NCBI RefSeq assembly: GCF_005145005.1
Contig: NZ_CP039712.1
Location: forward strand, 837,001 to 901,000
Direction of reading: 5' to 3'
Length of the DNA: 64,000 nt
DNA from: Vagococcus zengguangii
Lineage (GTDB): Bacteria; Bacillota; Bacilli; Lactobacillales; Vagococcaceae
The translations under genes and the position numbers were made by a program. Below are positions 34,001-42,736 of this stretch, one piece after another; position 1 is the first letter of the stretch; the number at the start of each line of letters is the position of its first letter. Under the pieces are notes generated by a model. It searched no databases and was not told where the DNA came from. It was given only the letters and a program-made list of their open reading frames with translations.

Positions 34001-35623
34001 ATGAAAACTATTTCTAAGAATTATGAAGAATACTACGCAACAGGGAAACAATATTTTTATCCCAGATCCCAATTAAAAGTGAATTTTAGAGGTCACTTTT
34101 TCCGTTTTGAACAACTGACGGACGCGATAAAGGAAGTACCAACTGTTATTGATGTGGTGGCAGAAGGTGAATTTGATTTGAAATTGCACCATCATTATAA
34201 CCACGAGATTAAACATGATGGGTACAAATTAAAGGTCCTATCTAAAGATGAGGTAGTGATTGAAACAGGTAATATGCGTGGTTTCCAGTACGGCTTTGAA
34301 AGCTTTATGTCGTTATTAAAGGTAACTAAGCTCGGAATTTATTTGACGAAAGCTGAGATTAATCATACCCCTTCTTTTGAGATGCGAGGCATTATTGAAG
34401 GCTTCTATGGTATTCCGTGGACAAGTGACGACCGTTTAGATTTAATTGACTTTTTAGCGGCTAATAACATGAATACGTATATGTATGCACCAAAAGATGA
34501 TGAATTACAACGTAAACGTTGGCGTGAGTTTTATCCAAATGAGAAATTAGCGGAATTTGAGACGTTGTTGACAAAAGCCAATGACAATCAAATCGATTTT
34601 TACTATATGATTAGCCCTGGCAATGATATTAACTATTTGGAAGAGTCAGAAGTAAAGGTTTTAACAGACAAATTACAACAGATGATTGATTTAGGAGTGA
34701 ATCATTTTGGCTTATTACTTGATGATATTGACTATATATTAAAAGGTGATATTAAGAATCGTTTCCATTCAACGGCTCATGCGCATGCTTATTTAATTAA
34801 TCAAGTCAACGATTACTTAGCTAGCAAGTTAGCAGCTTATGAATTGGTGATTTGTCCAACTGAATATGACAACCGTTTTGGTTCCCATTATTTAGAAGTT
34901 CTATCACAAGAAGTAGCGCCAACTATTCCATTTTTCTGGACAGGTCCAGATACATTAGCGGGTGCGATTACAACCGAAGAAATTGCTAGAATGGCGAAAG
35001 TTTATAACCGTCAAATGGTTATTTGGGATAATGTTCCAGTGAATGATTACCAAAATGATCATGAATTATTATTCTTGACGCCTTATGAAAATCGTTCGAA
35101 ATTTTTAGCAAATGAGGAATTCCAAGTGCTAGGTATTGTTTCGAATCCGATGTGTCAGTGGCAAATGTCAAAAGTGATGGTAGGCACCATGGCGGAATTT
35201 TTATGGAACGCAGCCGGTTATGAACCAGCGCGCGCCGTAACGAATACTTTAACCGAGTTGTATGACGAAAGGGTACTGTCAGAAATGTTGACACTAGCGA
35301 CTTACTTCCCAAATCGTTACATGCGTGGTTTTTACTCACAAGAACTTCTTGACGCGATTGTGGCTCAGGAATTTGAAACACTTGATCCGCAAGTGAGTGA
35401 ATTAGCCGAAGTTTGCCAATCGTTAAAAGTTAAACTTGTAGATCATAAGAGTTATTCAGAATTAGCTCCTTGGTTAGACCGTGGAATTGAGGATGCATTA
35501 GTTTGGGAAAAAATTAAACATCATCCTGAAACGTTGGATGTTGAGAGCTACTTGAAGGAGACGAAATATCGCATTGGACAAGATATTCCACGTCAGTTTG
35601 TGAGATTGCACTTAAACAAATAA
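34001..35623 (+). CDS. GH84 beta-N-acetylglucosaminidase
   Basis: A 540-residue GH84 enzyme (O-GlcNAcase/NagJ-like). It has an N-terminal beta/alpha domain (1-125), then the barrel with EMRGIIEGFYGIPW and the catalytic Asp pair in FGLLLDDIDYIL (Asp241-Asp242), and a helical C-terminus. It removes terminal beta-GlcNAc by substrate-assisted catalysis. Database names of hyaluronidase for this family are historical. No signal peptide or carbohydrate-binding modules, unlike secreted clostridial members. It gives the cell a second route to GlcNAc removal besides GH20. Confidence 0.92.
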   Translation: MKTISKNYEEYYATGKQYFYPRSQLKVNFRGHFFRFEQLTDAIKEVPTVIDVVAEGEFDLKLHHHYNHEIKHDGYKLKVLSKDEVVIETGNMRGFQYGFESFMSLLKVTKLGIYLTKAEINHTPSFEMRGIIEGFYGIPWTSDDRLDLIDFLAANNMNTYMYAPKDDELQRKRWREFYPNEKLAEFETLLTKANDNQIDFYYMISPGNDINYLEESEVKVLTDKLQQMIDLGVNHFGLLLDDIDYILKGDIKNRFHSTAHAHAYLINQVNDYLASKLAAYELVICPTEYDNRFGSHYLEVLSQEVAPTIPFFWTGPDTLAGAITTEEIARMAKVYNRQMVIWDNVPVNDYQNDHELLFLTPYENRSKFLANEEFQVLGIVSNPMCQWQMSKVMVGTMAEFLWNAAGYEPARAVTNTLTELYDERVLSEMLTLATYFPNRYMRGFYSQELLDAIVAQEFETLDPQVSELAEVCQSLKVKLVDHKSYSELAPWLDRGIEDALVWEKIKHHPETLDVESYLKETKYRIGQDIPRQFVRLHLNK

Positions 35624-35627
35624 ACTA

Positions 35628-35678
35628 GAAAAACAGTGCCTGATAGAGGTCTTGGCGTCAGTCAGGGCCTCTGTTTTT
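35628..35678 (+). terminator. Probable terminator between GH84 and GH29-B
   Basis: Outer stem AAAACAG / CTGTTTT and inner stem CCTGA / TCAGG with an interruption and a T5 tail. Read-through is needed to express the next gene unless it has its own promoter, which I do not see. Confidence 0.6.
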
Positions 35679-35718
35679 GGATAAAGTGATGGCATTATTA
35701 GAGGAATGGAGACAAAAG

Positions 35719-37059
35719 ATGGAAAGAATAACACAGATTAAGCCAAGTAGTCGTCAATTGGGATGGCAAGTCATGGGGTTTTACGGCTTTATCCATTTTG
35801 GTTTGAATACATACACTAATCAAGAATGGGGAGATGGGACTGCATCACCAAGTTTATTTTTACCGGAGCAATTAGATTGTGTCGCTTGGGTGCAAACGAT
35901 GAAAGCCGCTGGTATGAAAGGTGCTATCTTAACGTGTAAACATCATGATGGTTTTTGTTTATGGCCTAGTAAATTTACGGATTATTCAGTCGCAAGTTCC
36001 CCTTGGAAAAATGGTCAAGGAGATGTTGTTAGAAAATTTGCAGAAGCTTGTCATCAAGAAAATTTTAAGTTTGGCATTTATTTATCGCCGTGGGACCGAG
36101 CTGAGGCTAGTTATGGGACAGGTGAGGCTTACAATGATTATTTTGCCAACCAATTAACGGAATTATTAACGAATTATGGAGACGTTTTTGAAGTCTGGTT
36201 TGACGGTGCCAATGGGGAGTCAGAAGGTAAAGTGCAGCCCTATGACTGGGAAAGATATTACCAAATTATTAGAAAGCTTCAACCAGAAGCAGTCATTGCA
36301 GTGTGTGGACCAGATGTAAGATGGGTGGGGAATGAAGCGGGAACGGCTCGTGAAAACGAATGGAGCGTTGTCCCAATTGAACTGCGTGATGCTGAAAAAA
36401 TTGCTGAACGCTCTCAAAAAGTTGACGATGGAAAGTTTGCAAAACAGATTGCTTCTACAGATGAAGATTTAGGTAGTCGCAAGGTATTAGCTAACTACCA
36501 TGGTGAGCTAATTTGGTATCCAGCAGAGGTCAATACCTCGATTCGACCTGGTTGGTTTTACCACGAAGCAGAAGATGAATTAGTCAAGCCGGCCACGACA
36601 TTATTTGAGATTTACCGTAAATCAGTAGGTGGGAATTGTACGTTTTTACTTAATATTCCGCCAAATCCATCCGGTCAAATAGCCACACGTGACGTTGAAA
36701 CGTTAAAGGAGCTCGGACAATTGATTGAGCAATTCGATAAACCGTTGCCTGCTAATATTGAAAAGCAAGTCGTTTCTACCACCAATCATGAGTTATATAA
36801 AATTTCTTGTCCAACACCTCAGCGTCTCAATATGATTCTATTAGGAGAAGATATTAGTCGTAGTCAATTAGTTGAAGCGTTTGAAATAAGAGCAACTATC
36901 AACGGCCAACTTGTGTCAATTTATCAGGGAGAATCAATCGGTTACAAACGGATGGTTGAAATCGAACTGATAACAACCGATTACCTTGAAATTGAAGTGT
37001 TAGCAAGTCGAGCTCAACCAAAGATTGATAAAATTGCGCTGTATCTAATTGAAAAATAA
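35719..37059 (+). CDS. GH29 alpha-1,3/4-L-fucosidase, subfamily B-like
   Basis: A 446-residue third fucosidase of distinct type. The motifs WQVMGFYGFIHFGLNTYT, ILTCKHHDGFCLWPSKFTDY and EVWFDGANGES (nucleophile Asp162) match the GH29-B branch. Known members of that branch cleave alpha-1,3 and alpha-1,4 fucose of Lewis-type antennae. ATG at 35719 follows GGAG by 7 bases. The open frame extends to 35677, inside the preceding hairpin, without a ribosome binding site. With GH29-A1 and GH29-A2 the island covers several fucose linkages. Confidence 0.87.
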   Translation: MERITQIKPSSRQLGWQVMGFYGFIHFGLNTYTNQEWGDGTASPSLFLPEQLDCVAWVQTMKAAGMKGAILTCKHHDGFCLWPSKFTDYSVASSPWKNGQGDVVRKFAEACHQENFKFGIYLSPWDRAEASYGTGEAYNDYFANQLTELLTNYGDVFEVWFDGANGESEGKVQPYDWERYYQIIRKLQPEAVIAVCGPDVRWVGNEAGTARENEWSVVPIELRDAEKIAERSQKVDDGKFAKQIASTDEDLGSRKVLANYHGELIWYPAEVNTSIRPGWFYHEAEDELVKPATTLFEIYRKSVGGNCTFLLNIPPNPSGQIATRDVETLKELGQLIEQFDKPLPANIEKQVVSTTNHELYKISCPTPQRLNMILLGEDISRSQLVEAFEIRATINGQLVSIYQGESIGYKRMVEIELITTDYLEIEVLASRAQPKIDKIALYLIEK

Positions 37060-37163
37060 TTGATTAAAAAGGTAGGTGCATCTAATGATATACCAATTAT
37101 TTTTAGCTATTTTTCAATTGTTGTAGATTGTTAGAGAGAATAGTTTTATACTATAAGTGATAA

Positions 37164-37233
37164 ATGATATATCAAACGTTAAAGTAGTAGCTAGTCAGAG
37201 GTTTTGTAAAACGCAAAAATGAAAAGGTTTACA
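37164..37233 (+). promoter_or_regulatory. GntR-type operator and weak cre-like box upstream of the sulfatase operon
   Basis: ATGATATATCAAA (37164-37176) is identical to the operator before GH125 (53554-53566). TGAAAAGGTTTACA (37220-37233) matches cre at 13 of 14 positions but lacks the C of the central CG, so it is weak. TATACT at 37147-37152 could be a -10. The gene-free stretch 37060-37303 also contains a possible 13-codon reading frame at 37085. Confidence 0.65.
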
Positions 37234-37303
37234 GTGTTTTTTAATTATTAACATGGGTTAATGGTTTAAAATAAATAATTTGAATTTAAAGGAGCAAAAC
37301 AAC

Positions 37304-38212
37304 ATGGTAACAAGATATATTAGTGCGAATGCAAGTGAAATTAACAAAATGACCGCGGATGAGTTGCGAGAATCAATTAAAGCGTCAGCAGGACGTGTCA
37401 TTTGTTCAGAAATTATTGGTGGTATGTCACCGATTATTGGGGATATTACGAATGCGGAAGTAGCGACGGCTTATGGAGCGGATTTGATTTTATTAAACGG
37501 GTTCGATTGTTTTGAACCATTTATGTTTGGGATGCCTAAAGGAACCGAACCTAAAGATCTTATTCGTAGACTACGTGAGTTAACCGGACGTTCTGTCGGG
37601 GTCAACTTGGAGCCAATTCCAGAAGGTGTCGCTATTATGGGTGAGAAGGTTGAAATCTCAAATGGGCGTCAATGTAATCCAGCCAGTTTACAGGCCGCGA
37701 GTGAACTAGGCTTTGATTTTATTTGCTTAACAGGTAATCCAGGAACGGGTGTAACCAACGAAGCGATTTTGAATGGTATCATCGAAGCTAAAAAACATTT
37801 TACTGGTTTAGTTATTGCTGGGAAAATGCATAATGCGGGTGTCGATGAACCAGTTGTTTCAATGGAAACAACTAAAGCCTTTGTTGAAGCTGGTGCGGAT
37901 ATTATTTTAATGCCAGCTGTCGGCACGATTCCAGGATTTTCAGAAGCTGAATTAGCTGAAGCAGTTAAATATGCACATGAGAATGATGCGTTAGTCATGT
38001 CAGCGATTGGTACGAGTCAAGAAAGTGCTGATTTAGAAACGATTCGCCGTATTGCATTAATGAATAAAATCGCAGGAGTTGATATTCAGCATATTGGGGA
38101 TGGCGGTTATGTTGCGGGTGTGGCAACATTAGAAAATATATATGCAACATCTGTGGTCATTCGAGGTTTAAGACATACAATGAGTCGTATCTCACGTTCA
38201 GCACGTCGTTAA
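37304..38212 (+). CDS. Uncharacterised TIM-barrel protein, DUF7916 / PEP-phosphonomutase-like
   Basis: A 302-residue cytosolic protein that reads as a (beta/alpha)8 barrel. It has alternating strands (ADLILLNGF, VGVNLEP, FDFICLTGNPGTG, GLVIAGKMHNAG, ADIILMPAVGTI, ALVMSAIGTSQ) and a glycine-rich C-terminal phosphate-binding-like motif HIGDGGYVAGVATLENIYA. I associate it with proteins called PEP phosphonomutase or DUF7916, but no activity is known to me. The start follows AAAGGAG by 9 bases. It is the first gene of an operon with sulfatase, anSME and a GH123-like protein, so a role in handling a sulfated or amino sugar product is possible but unproven. Confidence 0.7.
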   Translation: MVTRYISANASEINKMTADELRESIKASAGRVICSEIIGGMSPIIGDITNAEVATAYGADLILLNGFDCFEPFMFGMPKGTEPKDLIRRLRELTGRSVGVNLEPIPEGVAIMGEKVEISNGRQCNPASLQAASELGFDFICLTGNPGTGVTNEAILNGIIEAKKHFTGLVIAGKMHNAGVDEPVVSMETTKAFVEAGADIILMPAVGTIPGFSEAELAEAVKYAHENDALVMSAIGTSQESADLETIRRIALMNKIAGVDIQHIGDGGYVAGVATLENIYATSVVIRGLRHTMSRISRSARR

Positions 38213-38233
38213 TCTCATAAAGGAGTAAACATA

Positions 38234-39715
38234 ATGGAAAGACCAAATATTTTATTTATTTTAACTGACCAACAACGCAAAGATACTTTGTCGGTTTATG
38301 GCGATTTACAATGTGAAACGCCTAATTTAGATCAATTAAGTCAAGAAGGGCATGTTTTTGAAAATGCTTATGCCACCTGTCCAATTTGTACGCCAGCTCG
38401 TGCGTCTTTACAAACGGGACTTTATCCAATGCATCACGGGATGATCACCAATTCGTATAATTATGGCAATATGATCCAAGAATTAGTCGATACACCGGAA
38501 TTATTAAGTCGACAATTAGAAAAAGCCGGCTATCAAATTGGCTACACAGGCAAGTGGCATTTAGGTACAGGTGTTGAAAACGTAAAAAATGATGATTATA
38601 TTCAATATTACATGAAAGATATCCATTTTGCTGAGCTAACACTAGGAAACGATTCTGTGCCGACGACTGTTGGTTATACAGGCGATGATTTCCCAGGTCA
38701 TGGTTTTGGAGGACATCGCTACGAGCAGTTCCAACAGTATTTAAAAGAACGAGGATTAGAAAATAAAATAGAGCATATTCAAACCGGTTTTTACAACGGC
38801 CATCAAGCCGGTGTCGTGACTTCAGGTGTTGAAACAACGATTGAAAGCTTCTTAGTTGATCGTACTAAAACTATTTTGTCAGAATTCAAAGAACAAAACG
38901 AGCCTTGGTATTTCCAATTGAATTTTTGGGGTCCACACGAACCTTATTTTGTCCCTCAAGAATTTTTGGATAAATACGAAAATGTCTCACTAAAACCGTG
39001 GGAAAATTTAGTCGATGAGTCACCACTTAAACCACGGATTCATGACGTTAAACGTGGTAGTATGACCGAGTGGCAAGACTTGGAACCGATTGTGAAGCAT
39101 TATTTTGCGGGTGTCAGTCATATTGACTATCAAATAGGACAATTAATTGCCTACTTAAAAGAACAGGATTTATATCACAACACCGTGATTATTTTTAGTT
39201 CTGACCACGGTGAGTCACTAGGAATCCATAACGGGCTATTTGATAAGGCGTTGTTTATGTATGAAGAGACCTGTAGCATTCCGTTGATCATTAAAGAGAC
39301 CCAACCGCAACAATCAGGAATGATTAAAGAATTTGCGAACAGCTGTGATATTTATTCGACTATTTTAGACTATGCCGGCGTATCAAAAGAAAAGTATGAA
39401 CGCGATGGTAAATCATTAAAAAGTTTAATCGATAAAACGGCGATTGATTGGCCAGATACGGTTGTGACCGAATGTTCAGGAGTCGGAAGTGTCTTATTTT
39501 CACAACGTATGATTCGTAAAGGACCGTGGAAATATGTCTTCAATTGTGGCGATACAGATGAATTGTATCATTTGGAGGATGATCCGTATGAACTAGAAAA
39601 TTTAATTCAAACGGAAAGTTATCAAGAGCAAGTGAAACTTATGCGAGCAGAGCTTCATCATTGGATGAGCGAACATCGTGATAATTTAATTTTTGAATTC
39701 GAAAAATATTTATAA
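38234..39715 (+). CDS. Cys-type sulfatase (S1 family), cytosolic
   Basis: A 493-residue sulfatase with the metal-binding start NILFILTDQQRKDTL. The formylglycine signature CTPARASLQTG has Cys52 as the residue to be oxidised. It also has GYTGKWHLG and the metal site IIFSSDHGESLG. The position after Pro is Ala instead of Ser, still within C-x-A/P-x-R. There is no signal peptide, so desulfation happens in the cytosol after import. The next gene encodes the matching anaerobic maturase. Sulfated GlcNAc, GalNAc or Gal are likely substrates given GH20, GH84 and the GH123-like neighbours. Confidence 0.9.
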   Translation: MERPNILFILTDQQRKDTLSVYGDLQCETPNLDQLSQEGHVFENAYATCPICTPARASLQTGLYPMHHGMITNSYNYGNMIQELVDTPELLSRQLEKAGYQIGYTGKWHLGTGVENVKNDDYIQYYMKDIHFAELTLGNDSVPTTVGYTGDDFPGHGFGGHRYEQFQQYLKERGLENKIEHIQTGFYNGHQAGVVTSGVETTIESFLVDRTKTILSEFKEQNEPWYFQLNFWGPHEPYFVPQEFLDKYENVSLKPWENLVDESPLKPRIHDVKRGSMTEWQDLEPIVKHYFAGVSHIDYQIGQLIAYLKEQDLYHNTVIIFSSDHGESLGIHNGLFDKALFMYEETCSIPLIIKETQPQQSGMIKEFANSCDIYSTILDYAGVSKEKYERDGKSLKSLIDKTAIDWPDTVVTECSGVGSVLFSQRMIRKGPWKYVFNCGDTDELYHLEDDPYELENLIQTESYQEQVKLMRAELHHWMSEHRDNLIFEFEKYL

Positions 39716-39764
39716 ACAATTACGAGAAAGTGATAGTGAAAAAATCAACGGAGGTTAAGACAGA

Positions 39765-40886
39765 ATGAAACAGATTGCAGTTCTAGTGAAGCCAGCATCA
39801 AGTTTATGCAATATCAAATGTAAATACTGTTTTTATGCTGATGTCAGTTCACATCGCGAAGTAAAATCTTACGACAACATGACGTCTTCAACCTCAGAAA
39901 AAATGATTGAAAATATCTTTGTTGATTTAGACGATGGCGATACATTGAATTTAGCCTTCCAAGGTGGAGAACCTACCTTGGCGGGGTTAAATTATTTTCG
40001 AGAAATTGTATCGCTTGTCCAGCAACAAACAAAAAAGGTGACCGTTAATTATTCCATTCAAACGAATGGGACGATTATTAATCGTAAATGGTGTGAATTT
40101 TTCAAAGAACATGATTTTTTAGTAGGATTATCGATTGATGGCCATCCTCTTTATCATGATTTGAATCGGGTTGATACGAAAGGACGCGGGACATTTCACA
40201 AAGTCATGCGAACAAAAAAGATGTTTGATGAGTATAAAATTCCTTATAATATCCTTTGTGTTTTGACGAACCCACTCGCTAAAGAAGCAAAAAAAGTGTA
40301 TCAATTTTTGCAAAAACATCAAATTGAGTATGTTCAGTTTATTCCTTGCTTGGATGAGTTTGGAGCGGATAAACGAAGTAGCTATGCGTTAACTCCAGAA
40401 CGTTACGCGCAGTTTTATCGTCAACTTTATACCATGTGGTTGACAGAATTAAAACAAGGAACGTACCGTAGTGTAAAACTTTTTGATGATTTGCTGAATT
40501 TATTAGTCGCAAAACGGGCAACCGCGTGTGGGATATTAGGTAAATGTCAAATTCAGTATGTGATTGAAGCGGATGGTAGTGTTTACCCGTGTGATTTTTA
40601 TGTTCTAGATGAGTACCGCTTAGGCTATATTCAAGAACAAAGTTTGCGGGAATTGTTTGAACAACCTGTGGCTTATCAATTTGTTTGTGAGAAGCCAGAA
40701 CTTACGCAGATGTGTCAAACATGCCCTTTTATCAACGTATGTCAAGGTGGCTGTAAACGCATGAAAGAAGCGATGTATGTGAATAAGAAAGGAGATTTTT
40801 GTGGCAATCAACAAGTGCTGAAGATGTTTCTTCCGAATATTGAAGAGATGGTGGATTTGGTTAATGCACACGTCACATTTTCTTAA
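39765..40886 (+). CDS. Anaerobic sulfatase-maturating radical SAM enzyme (anSME)
   Basis: A 373-residue radical SAM/SPASM protein that converts the active-site Cys of sulfatases into formylglycine. The SAM cluster motif CNIKCKYC gives Cys15, Cys19 and Cys22. It has NLAFQGGEPTLAGL, the helper Asp region VGLSIDGHP, and a C-terminal SPASM set of cysteines (CGILGKC, CDFY, CQTCPFINVCQGGCKR and a last CGN) for two auxiliary clusters. It lies 49 bases after the sulfatase behind GGAGG. The pairing with a Cys-type sulfatase is diagnostic. Confidence 0.95.
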   Translation: MKQIAVLVKPASSLCNIKCKYCFYADVSSHREVKSYDNMTSSTSEKMIENIFVDLDDGDTLNLAFQGGEPTLAGLNYFREIVSLVQQQTKKVTVNYSIQTNGTIINRKWCEFFKEHDFLVGLSIDGHPLYHDLNRVDTKGRGTFHKVMRTKKMFDEYKIPYNILCVLTNPLAKEAKKVYQFLQKHQIEYVQFIPCLDEFGADKRSSYALTPERYAQFYRQLYTMWLTELKQGTYRSVKLFDDLLNLLVAKRATACGILGKCQIQYVIEADGSVYPCDFYVLDEYRLGYIQEQSLRELFEQPVAYQFVCEKPELTQMCQTCPFINVCQGGCKRMKEAMYVNKKGDFCGNQQVLKMFLPNIEEMVDLVNAHVTFS

Positions 40887-40937
40887 AGGAGATTTTTATT
40901 AACTAAAAAAAGATAACCCTAAAGGAGGTGTGCCCCT

Positions 40938-42578
40938 GTGCTAGCAGCTTTTTACAATATTAACCGAAAAATTACACGTGACGAGTTAGAATCACAGTGT
41001 AAGCAAAACAAGCGCCAATTGCACCGTAGTATTTGGCAAAACGAATCGTTCACGTGCTACATGGTCCTGAGAAATGATCAATCAACTTCTATGATGATTA
41101 ATTTAGCACCACAAGATACAGCAGGATTTAGCCTATCTTATTTAGTCGCTCAACCTAACTTAGCGGGCCTTGGTAGAGGGCAAACGGAAGGCGTTATTGA
41201 TTCTAATATTCCTAAAGAAATCGTTTATGATTATTTGAAACCACAAACGAGCGTCATAATGGAAGTGGACGAGATTAAATTGATAGCCTGTCAAGTAACA
41301 CACAAAAAAGCGGTGACGGAACAAGCGACCATTCCTTTAGTGGATGACTTGAAACTGCAAGTAACGGTTCAAAATAAGTCTATTAACGAATTGACTAACG
41401 ATTTGTTTAGTTTAGAATTATGGCAGTATCCACATTCGGTCGCCCAATATTACGGTATCGAGCGAGCGGATTATTTCAAATATGAACACGAAATGTTAGT
41501 CAAACAAAGCTTAACTGCTTATCAGCAAGCCGCTGGTGACGTGATGATTGCAGGCATTGTTGAAGAACCATGGCATCATCAGACGTATGCAGATTATCCT
41601 AGTTTAGTGAAATGGTTCTGTCAAGATGATCAGTTTACGTTTGATTTTGCTGATTTTATGACCTATTTGAAATGGAATTTAGACATCGGAATCAAAGGCA
41701 AGATTAAAGTTTTTTCACCGTTGCCATGGAATAATCAAATTGCTTATTATAACGAAAAGCAAGAGCTTATCACCGAAATTTTAGAAGTTGGGAGTACGAG
41801 ATGGTACCGGATTTGGGGGAGTTTTGTTGAGGCGTTAGTTGACTGTATACAACGACATGAGATTGAGCAAGAGGTGTATCTTGCTATCGACGAACGTGAA
41901 CTAAAGGATGTCCTTCATGTCATTGCATTGCTAGAACCATTCCGACCGTTATTGAAATTATCTGCTGCGATTGATGTGAATATGGTTGGCGATGAACGTC
42001 TTGATCAAATCGATGATATTTCGATTTCTCAAAGTCATAGTACGAATCGTTCATTAGTAACAGCTTTTATTAAAGAACGTTCAGCTAAAGGATTAACGAC
42101 TACTTTATACAATTGTACGGGGCATTTTCCAAGTCTTTTCTCACGTAGTTGGAATGCTGAAGGCCATTATATTTTATGGTATTTTTGCTCGCTGGGCGCG
42201 GATGGTTTCTTAAGATGGGCACTAGATGCATGGACCGAGCGACCATTAGTGGATAGTTCATATTGGTATTGGGAGTCAGGAGACTGTTTCCTTGTTTATC
42301 CACATGAAGGAAATCCATCAGCAAGCGCTTCGGTCTATCCAACATTTAGATGGCAAGTATTGAATGAGACGATTATAGCAATTAAAAAATATCGTTATTT
42401 GTTAAAAAATGATCCGAAAAAAGTCGAAGCTATCACGCAATTCATTAATCAATTGGAACTGCCGTTAGGACAACCTAATGAATACGGGGCGATGGAAGCA
42501 AGTGATGAAGCACAACTTGAAGAGCTTTTTGAGGTAACTAAACGAATTCATGAGGTCTGTAAGAGAGTATTAAATTAG
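40938..42578 (+). CDS. GH123/DUF4091-like putative beta-N-acetylgalactosaminidase
   Basis: A 546-residue cytosolic protein without a confident family match by eye. The second half has the DUF4091/GH123 pattern: EEPWHHQTYADYP, the strand VYLAIDER with an Asp-Glu pair (318-319) where GH123 has its catalytic pair, TTLYNCTGHFPSLFSRS, and LGADGFLRWALDAWTERP. It ends with DCFLVYP and a helical tail. GH123 enzymes remove beta-GalNAc by substrate-assisted catalysis. The start is GTG behind AAAGGAGG. It is the last gene of the sulfatase operon. Family membership is moderately sure; the activity is inference. Confidence 0.65.
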   Translation: MLAAFYNINRKITRDELESQCKQNKRQLHRSIWQNESFTCYMVLRNDQSTSMMINLAPQDTAGFSLSYLVAQPNLAGLGRGQTEGVIDSNIPKEIVYDYLKPQTSVIMEVDEIKLIACQVTHKKAVTEQATIPLVDDLKLQVTVQNKSINELTNDLFSLELWQYPHSVAQYYGIERADYFKYEHEMLVKQSLTAYQQAAGDVMIAGIVEEPWHHQTYADYPSLVKWFCQDDQFTFDFADFMTYLKWNLDIGIKGKIKVFSPLPWNNQIAYYNEKQELITEILEVGSTRWYRIWGSFVEALVDCIQRHEIEQEVYLAIDERELKDVLHVIALLEPFRPLLKLSAAIDVNMVGDERLDQIDDISISQSHSTNRSLVTAFIKERSAKGLTTTLYNCTGHFPSLFSRSWNAEGHYILWYFCSLGADGFLRWALDAWTERPLVDSSYWYWESGDCFLVYPHEGNPSASASVYPTFRWQVLNETIIAIKKYRYLLKNDPKKVEAITQFINQLELPLGQPNEYGAMEASDEAQLEELFEVTKRIHEVCKRVLN

Positions 42579-42592
42579 TAAAATAATTTTAA

Positions 42593-42634
42593 GAAATAAA
42601 GTAAAAGATCTCGGTCTTTTACTTTATTTTTTTG
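42593..42634 (+). terminator. Terminator of the sulfatase operon
   Basis: AAATAAAGTAAAAGA / TCTTTTACTTTATTT, a 15-bp stem with a 6-base loop and T-run. Confidence 0.9.
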
Positions 42635-42650
42635 TCTAAATAACCACTAA

Positions 42651-42714
42651 CTATAATTTGTTCCTCTTTTTCTATAATTTGTTCCTATCAATCCTTTTAT
42701 GAAAACGTTATTAT
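42651..42714 (+). promoter_or_regulatory. Activator direct repeats, promoter and cre box of transporter 3
   Basis: CTATAATTTGTTCCT occurs at 42651-42665 and again at 42672-42686, exactly 21 bases apart. The second copy abuts a poor -35 position ahead of TATTAT (42709-42714). TGAAAACGTTATTA (42700-42713) matches cre at 13 of 14 positions over the -10. Two helical-turn-spaced direct repeats next to a weak -35 are typical for AraC-type activators such as the YesN-like regulator at 48573. Confidence 0.75.
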
Positions 42715-42736
42715 GTTGTTGAAAGGAGTTAGTGAT

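Noticed and set aside
35019-35381. Antisense open frame of 120 codons within GH84
   Set aside because: Same reasoning; the sense gene has clear family motifs throughout.
34001-35623. Hyaluronidase
   Set aside because: The GH84 motifs RGIIEGFYGIPW and LLLDDIDY indicate a beta-N-acetylglucosaminidase; the hyaluronidase name for this family is historical.
38445-38837. Antisense open frame of 130 codons within the sulfatase
   Set aside because: Long, but wholly inside a gene with clear catalytic motifs, with no start signals and no recognisable protein features.
42651-42686. Start of a CRISPR array
   Set aside because: Only two 15-bp repeats with a 6-base interval; the size and promoter context fit activator sites, and no cas genes are present.
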